Below are positions 63,201 to 64,000 of a DNA stretch of 64,000 bases, piece by piece. Origin of the DNA: Sipunculus nudus (lineage: Eukaryota; Annelida; Sipuncula; Golfingiida; Sipunculidae); contig CM049306.1 in the NCBI GenBank assembly GCA_026874595.1, forward strand, positions 47,926,019 to 47,990,018. The letters are read 5' to 3'. A program made the position numbers and the translations under genes. The stretch's first letter is position 1, and each line of letters begins with the position of its first letter. The notes under the pieces were generated by a model. That model was not told the origin of the DNA, did not search any database, and worked only from the letters and a program-made list of their open reading frames with translations.

Positions 63201-64000
63201 AGTGGGCCGCTATGTGTTACAGCGGGGGTGTTATAAACGTATTATTTGGTGACAATTACCAAGATTTTTATAACAAGTTATATATCGCACGAAAGATAAT
63301 CAGCAATATTTAATTTACAAACAACAAATAATCGTAAATAATACGTTTACACACGGCTCCCATGCATGCGAGACTGCTGCTATAAGGGCGGCCTTTGAAA
63401 GTCGCCATATGATCGCCCACTCGCGGGCCCAAAACGATGTATGTCAGGAAGATAATCAGGAAACCCTTCTAGTATAAACCGCACAGTGCTTTCAGGAAAA
63501 AAACATGATTTAAAGATTTTGAATTTCTTGATTAAACCGCGGTTTTAAGTGGAGATTTTACGGTATTCACTATGAGAATGTGGTTTATTCACTCTTAATG
63601 TCTTGCCATGAAGATGCTATGAAAACTGTCACATTCAGTCACAGATTTGAAACAAGCATTGGAGATATTTTTAAGCATTGTAGTGTGATTATAAAGCAAA
63701 TTGTTGGAATAGAAAAAAAAATTTAATTGTTTAATTTTACCTCTCACCTAGTTCAGAAGATTACTTTTAAATAGTTTACATGGTCCTGTGATTATTTTTT
63801 TTCAACCAGAATAGGAATATTGAAACAATATAAACAAAATGAAAATGCCTGTTACTTTCAAATATGGTTGACATGAGAATTTAAAAAAAATGATACCTGA
63901 TAATGCCTGATACTTTCAGTCTCAACAGAGGAAAGGATCTGAATATTGCCCACAGATCACACAAACCCAGTCTCCTATCATTGTTCCAGCAGATTATGAA
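41249..64000 (+). CDS. PLXN: Plexin (semaphorin receptor), N-terminal half, nine exons, 3' partial
   Basis: Plexins are single-pass membrane receptors for semaphorins; they bind ligand through a Sema propeller and signal through a cytoplasmic GAP domain, which lies beyond this window. Joining 41249-42280, 55463-55648, 58680-58808, 59410-59510, 59854-59980, 60417-60573, 61049-61145, 61969-62092 and 63920-64000 gives 678 codons without a stop. Domains in order: signal peptide (~1-39), Sema (~44-455), PSI1 (458-507), a first IPT-like domain (~515-603), PSI2 (605-661) and the start of the next IPT domain. PSI1 followed by IPT and a second PSI with a CDWC core separates plexins from semaphorins and from MET/RON. 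The YQCSFG motif near 545, the RWLS before the last PSI1 cysteine, and the TVAFLGPG...VLYV and VSSRSL motifs in Sema favour the B type over the A type, but this is from memory of the family and is only moderate (about 0.6). Introns total about 20.7 kb. Splice boundaries were read by eye. Confidence 0.95.
42440..42887 (+). repeat. 3' half of a family C element
   Basis: It begins inside a core (TTTGCCTTGTGAGCAAGATATCTCC) and runs to GGCTGAGGGCTTTTGTCAGC-TTCTGCTGAT and TTAG, where the complete copy has CTAG. The 5' end and microsatellite are missing. It lies in plexin intron 1. Confidence 0.75.
42896..43821 (+). repeat. 3' part of a family A element with the second core type
   Basis: Two to three tandem units of about 340 bp share CATTCATCA-GGAGTGTTTC (near 43130 and 43475) and GAAACCTGAAATTAGGTCTC with the element at 55856. 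The right end TCATGACCCCTGTGTCACTTGTT matches the family A 3' terminus and stops at CTTGTT (43816-43821). The left hairpin is missing; the fragment abuts the family C fragment. Confidence 0.65.
43958..44275 (+). repeat. GGCCCAG-rich palindromic repeat, copy 1
   Basis: The block is built from units such as GGGCCAGCCCAGATCAAAAT followed by the complementary half, so many sub-units are perfect palindromes (AGATCAAAATTTTGATCT type). It is the inverse of 49981-50384. No coding function is likely; the open frames through it are simply the repeat read as codons. Confidence 0.85.
44589..46376 (+). mobile_element. Non-autonomous Helitron, family B copy 2
   Basis: It starts A|TCCGCCAAAAC with an intact terminal hairpin (TCCGCCAAAAC-AAA-GTTTTGCGGA). 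It ends with TTTTGGCGGATA, the hairpin TAGTC...GACTA, then CTAG (46373-46376) before T. Between them lie about five tandem cores of ~280 bp (GGTGGCGCCACC or GGTGGTGCCACC at about 44857, 45135, 45414, 45695 and 45967), each also carrying a second GGTGGCGCCACC-type site, GTTTGACCAATCAGGAAAA and CTCATATCTCTGCAGTGGTT. Both copies are in the same orientation as plexin. There is no coding capacity. Confidence 0.85.
46377..46735. repeat. Spacer in plexin intron 1 with a 19-C homopolymer
   Basis: 46495-46513 is an uninterrupted run of 19 C. The G-rich complement could form a quadruplex, or the run could be an assembly-sensitive homopolymer. Nothing else recognised. Confidence 0.8.
46736..49349 (+). 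mobile_element. Hairpin-ended HINE/pearl-like element, family A copy 2
   Basis: It has the same left hairpin as the copy at 27060, a GTCC microsatellite (about 46786-46827), first-type cores beginning near 46889 and 47563, and the right end CAGCTGAGCGTCGTGACCCATAGG with CTTGTT (49344-49349). The 3' palindrome is broken by one substitution. A perfect 24-bp palindrome (TATTCATGAATG and its inverse) lies at 48931-48954. Confidence 0.7.
49350..49980. other. Intron spacer, nothing recognised
   Basis: AT-rich sequence inside plexin intron 1 without a coding frame or defined repeat. Confidence 0.6.
49981..50384 (-). repeat. GGCCCAG-rich palindromic repeat, copy 2 (inverted)
   Basis: The right end (GGCCCAGTTTTAAATTGGGC then CAGATTCTAATCTGGGCC) is the reverse complement of the left end of the copy at 43958. 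The left end (AAGCTAGCCTAAG...) is the inverse of that copy's right end. The two copies are therefore a long inverted repeat about 6 kb apart, enclosing a Helitron and a family A element. Confidence 0.82.
50385..50824. other. Intron spacer, nothing recognised
   Basis: Plexin intron 1 sequence without recognised features. Confidence 0.6.
50825..52693 (+). mobile_element. Hairpin-ended HINE/pearl-like element, family A copy 3
   Basis: It has the same left hairpin (AGCTCAGCTGACTATAAGTC...), a short GTCCGTC tract near 50870-50903, and first-type cores starting near 50958 and 51637. These are joined by the same TGTATTCCCTTACATTGTC linker found in copy 1. The right end is CAGCTGAGCGATGTGACCCA, TGGGTC and CTTGTT (52688-52693). 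It is the shortest full copy with this core type. Confidence 0.72.
52694..53230. other. Intron spacer with a YY1-like motif
   Basis: CAAGATGGCGGC at 52993-53004 matches the vertebrate YY1 consensus. Its function inside an intron is unproven. No coding exon is seen. Confidence 0.45.
53233..54424. mobile_element. TA-flanked DNA transposon, non-autonomous, CCGTAAA ends (1.2 kb)
   Basis: The ends (with flanking TA: 53231-53257 and 54401-54426) are inverted repeats of 26-27 bp differing by one indel and one substitution: TACCGTAAAATATGTGAAAT inward to TTTCGTAC. The interior has a direct duplication (about 53592-53720 and 53931-54050, both with GGCTTA, CATGGAAATCCC and TGGTGCACA...AAAGCTAG). GGGCGATAATATG near 53358 is shared with the element at 38987. 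No transposase frame. Confidence 0.82.
54427..55462. other. End of plexin intron 1, nothing recognised
   Basis: AT-rich intronic sequence ending in the TCTTTATAG acceptor of coding exon 2. Confidence 0.6.
55463..55648 (+). CDS. PLXN: Plexin coding exon 2: Sema domain continued
   Basis: The exon has 62 codons, phase 0 at both ends, with acceptor TCTTTATAG and donor AAG|GTAAGT. It encodes residues 345-406, with C354 in NDFCTQTLK and the late-blade motif GLTVSNVRDENVAFVGTSTG followed by HLKK. A blade ending in AF-GTS-G-LKK is characteristic of plexin Sema domains. The exon lies 13.2 kb from exon 1; the intron before it is almost filled with repeats. The reading frame continues past the donor for only 18 codons, so the splice is needed. 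Confidence 0.92.
55856..57460 (+). mobile_element. Hairpin-ended element, family A copy 4, different core repeats
   Basis: The left hairpin (AGCTCAGCTGACTGTAAGTC...) and the right end (CAGCTGAGCGTCATGACCCA then CTTGTT at 57455-57460) are those of family A. The interior instead consists of ~330-bp units with CCGTTAACAGGGCACAAATC, GAAACCTGGAATTAGGTCTC and CATCATGGAGTGTTTCATC. These cores match the fragment at 42896, not copies 1-3. The element lies in plexin intron 2. Confidence 0.72.
57461..58679. other. Rest of plexin intron 2, nothing recognised
   Basis: AT-rich unique-looking intronic sequence up to the exon 3 acceptor. Confidence 0.6.
58680..58808 (+). CDS. PLXN: Plexin coding exon 3: last Sema blade
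   Basis: The exon has 43 codons, phase 0 at both ends, with acceptor CTATTTTAG and donor AAA|GTAAGA. It encodes residues 407-449 starting VLLEDSRSG, which directly continues the LKK of exon 2. It contains PINSDMVIQRDKSHVYLTSK, equivalent to the conserved last-blade plexin segment in which pairing of first and last strands closes the propeller. It is too short and lacks an ATG at its start, so it is recognisable only by splicing phase and by homology. Confidence 0.9.
59410..59510 (+). CDS. PLXN: Plexin coding exon 4: end of Sema and first part of PSI1
   Basis: The exon is 101 nt, entered in phase 0 after TTTTTTCAG and left in phase 2 at AA|GTAAAT. It encodes VYRISVQK, the final Sema strand, and then the PSI core with cysteines at 458, 464, 467, 475 and 478. 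The DPYCGWC motif is the hallmark of PSI domains in plexins and semaphorins. PSI is a small disulphide-rich knot that supports the propeller. Confidence 0.93.
59854..59980 (+). CDS. PLXN: Plexin coding exon 5: second part of PSI1 and linker
   Basis: The exon is 127 nt. Its first base completes the Lys codon begun in exon 4 and it ends in phase 0 at GAT|GTAATT. It supplies PSI1 cysteines 484, 490 and 507, completing eight. RWLS at 498-501 precedes the last cysteine, as in B-type plexins. The linker that follows carries an NIS glycosylation sequon in EPTNISLEK, the region where many plexins begin the first IPT fold. The preceding intron is only 343 bp. Confidence 0.92.
60417..60573 (+). CDS. 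PLXN: Plexin coding exon 6: first IPT-like domain
   Basis: The exon is 157 nt, entered in phase 0 after TTTTTTTCAG and left in phase 1. It encodes residues 526-577 plus one base. LEVSLEIIPELKSGG and YQCSFG match the immunoglobulin-like IPT/TIG fold between PSI1 and PSI2 in plexins; a cysteine in TLKCKVPP pairs with the one in YQCSFG in the family. The donor G|GTCATT is weak. It was chosen because phase 1 here joins exon 7 in frame (G+AT = Asp). A second GT 15 nt downstream would also keep frame, so the exact end carries some doubt. Confidence 0.83.
61049..61145 (+). CDS. PLXN: Plexin coding exon 7: end of IPT-like domain, start of PSI2
   Basis: The exon is 97 nt, with acceptor ATCTTTCAG and donor AAAAG|GTAGGT, and leaves in phase 2. 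It encodes residues 578-609: DAMEILVKLENTDTG, a final IPT strand, and then MYKCSVHK, the opening of PSI2 (C605). A Y-C-S pattern at this junction is typical of plexins (often YNC or YDC). The exon is below the size a plain ORF scan would detect. Confidence 0.9.
61969..62092 (+). CDS. PLXN: Plexin coding exon 8: PSI2
   Basis: The exon is 124 nt, entered after ATGTTTTCAG and left in phase 0 at AAG|GTGTGT. It completes SCVPC, then SAWRCDWCIYSNQC, with cysteines 611, 614, 621, 624, 630 and 638. The S-W/Y-R-C-x-WC core is the second plexin PSI domain, which differs from the CGWC of PSI1. The last of its eight cysteines (661) is in exon 9. The following intron carries a complete TIR transposon (62139-63563) starting only 46 bp after the exon. 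Confidence 0.93.
62139..63563. mobile_element. TA-flanked DNA transposon, non-autonomous, CCGTAAAATC ends (1.4 kb), in plexin intron 8
   Basis: With the flanking TA, 62137-62163 and 63539-63565 are perfect 27-bp inverted repeats (TACCGTAAAATCTCCACTTA then AAACCGC). Subterminal copies of AAACCGCAC occur at both ends. The interior is CpG-richer than the neighbouring intron and includes an AGCCATCTTG motif near 62906. TA target sites and the CCGTA start relate it to the elements at 38987 and 53233. No transposase frame is present. A pogo/Tigger-like origin is possible but unproven. Confidence 0.86.
63920..64000 (+). CDS. PLXN: Plexin coding exon 9 (cut by window edge): end of PSI2, next IPT
   Basis: After the acceptor ATACTTTCAG the frame is open to the last base (27 codons). 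SEYCPQITQ supplies the eighth PSI2 cysteine and the conserved CPQ/CPxI motif that opens the next plexin IPT domain. IIVPADYE follows. A second possible AG eight bases downstream would break the phase. The exon continues to the right of the window. Confidence 0.85.

Overview
The window is AT-rich metazoan genomic DNA, most likely from a bivalve or closely related mollusc. This rests on GT-AG introns of 0.4-13 kb, an animal receptor gene, and dispersed repeats with the pearl/HINE layout known from bivalves (terminal hairpins, a GTCC or CCG microsatellite, tandem ~300-bp cores). No species can be named from the sequence alone. There is one recognisable protein-coding gene, on the + strand: the 5' half of a plexin (semaphorin receptor), running off the right edge. 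I saw no rRNA, intact tRNA, CRISPR array or prokaryotic-type operon.

Layout. 1-41159: no protein-coding gene that I can support. This stretch is intergenic DNA and/or 5' introns of plexin. It holds a Helitron-like element (651-1631), an 84-bp palindromic MITE (3665-3748), a Helitron-like element with three tandem cores (8717-9750), a ~250-bp AT-rich minisatellite (15784-16035), a 3.1-kb hairpin-ended repeat (27060-30199), a canonical non-autonomous Helitron (37936-38827) and a 1.5-kb transposon with 27-bp perfect terminal inverted repeats (38987-40516). 41160-42280: plexin 5'UTR and large first coding exon (signal peptide and most of the Sema domain). 42281-55462: a 13.2-kb first coding intron packed with repeats, namely pieces of two families, a second Helitron copy, three hairpin-ended elements or fragments, one TIR transposon, and an inverted pair of GGCCCAG-rich repeats. 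55463-64000: eight further exons complete the Sema domain, then encode PSI1, a first IPT-like domain, PSI2 and the start of the next IPT domain. A third TIR transposon sits in the last complete intron.

Joining the nine exons from the ATG at 41249 gives one open frame of 678 codons to the window edge, with all splice phases compatible. Both PSI domains carry the full set of eight cysteines. The main biology besides plexin is transposon structure. At least four repeat families share one architecture despite unrelated sequences, and one family keeps its ends while changing its core repeats. Three TA-flanked CCGTA-ended elements form a second group. I found no convincing evidence for a new biochemical system; the unusual structure is in these non-coding mobile elements and in a shortened first blade of the plexin Sema domain.
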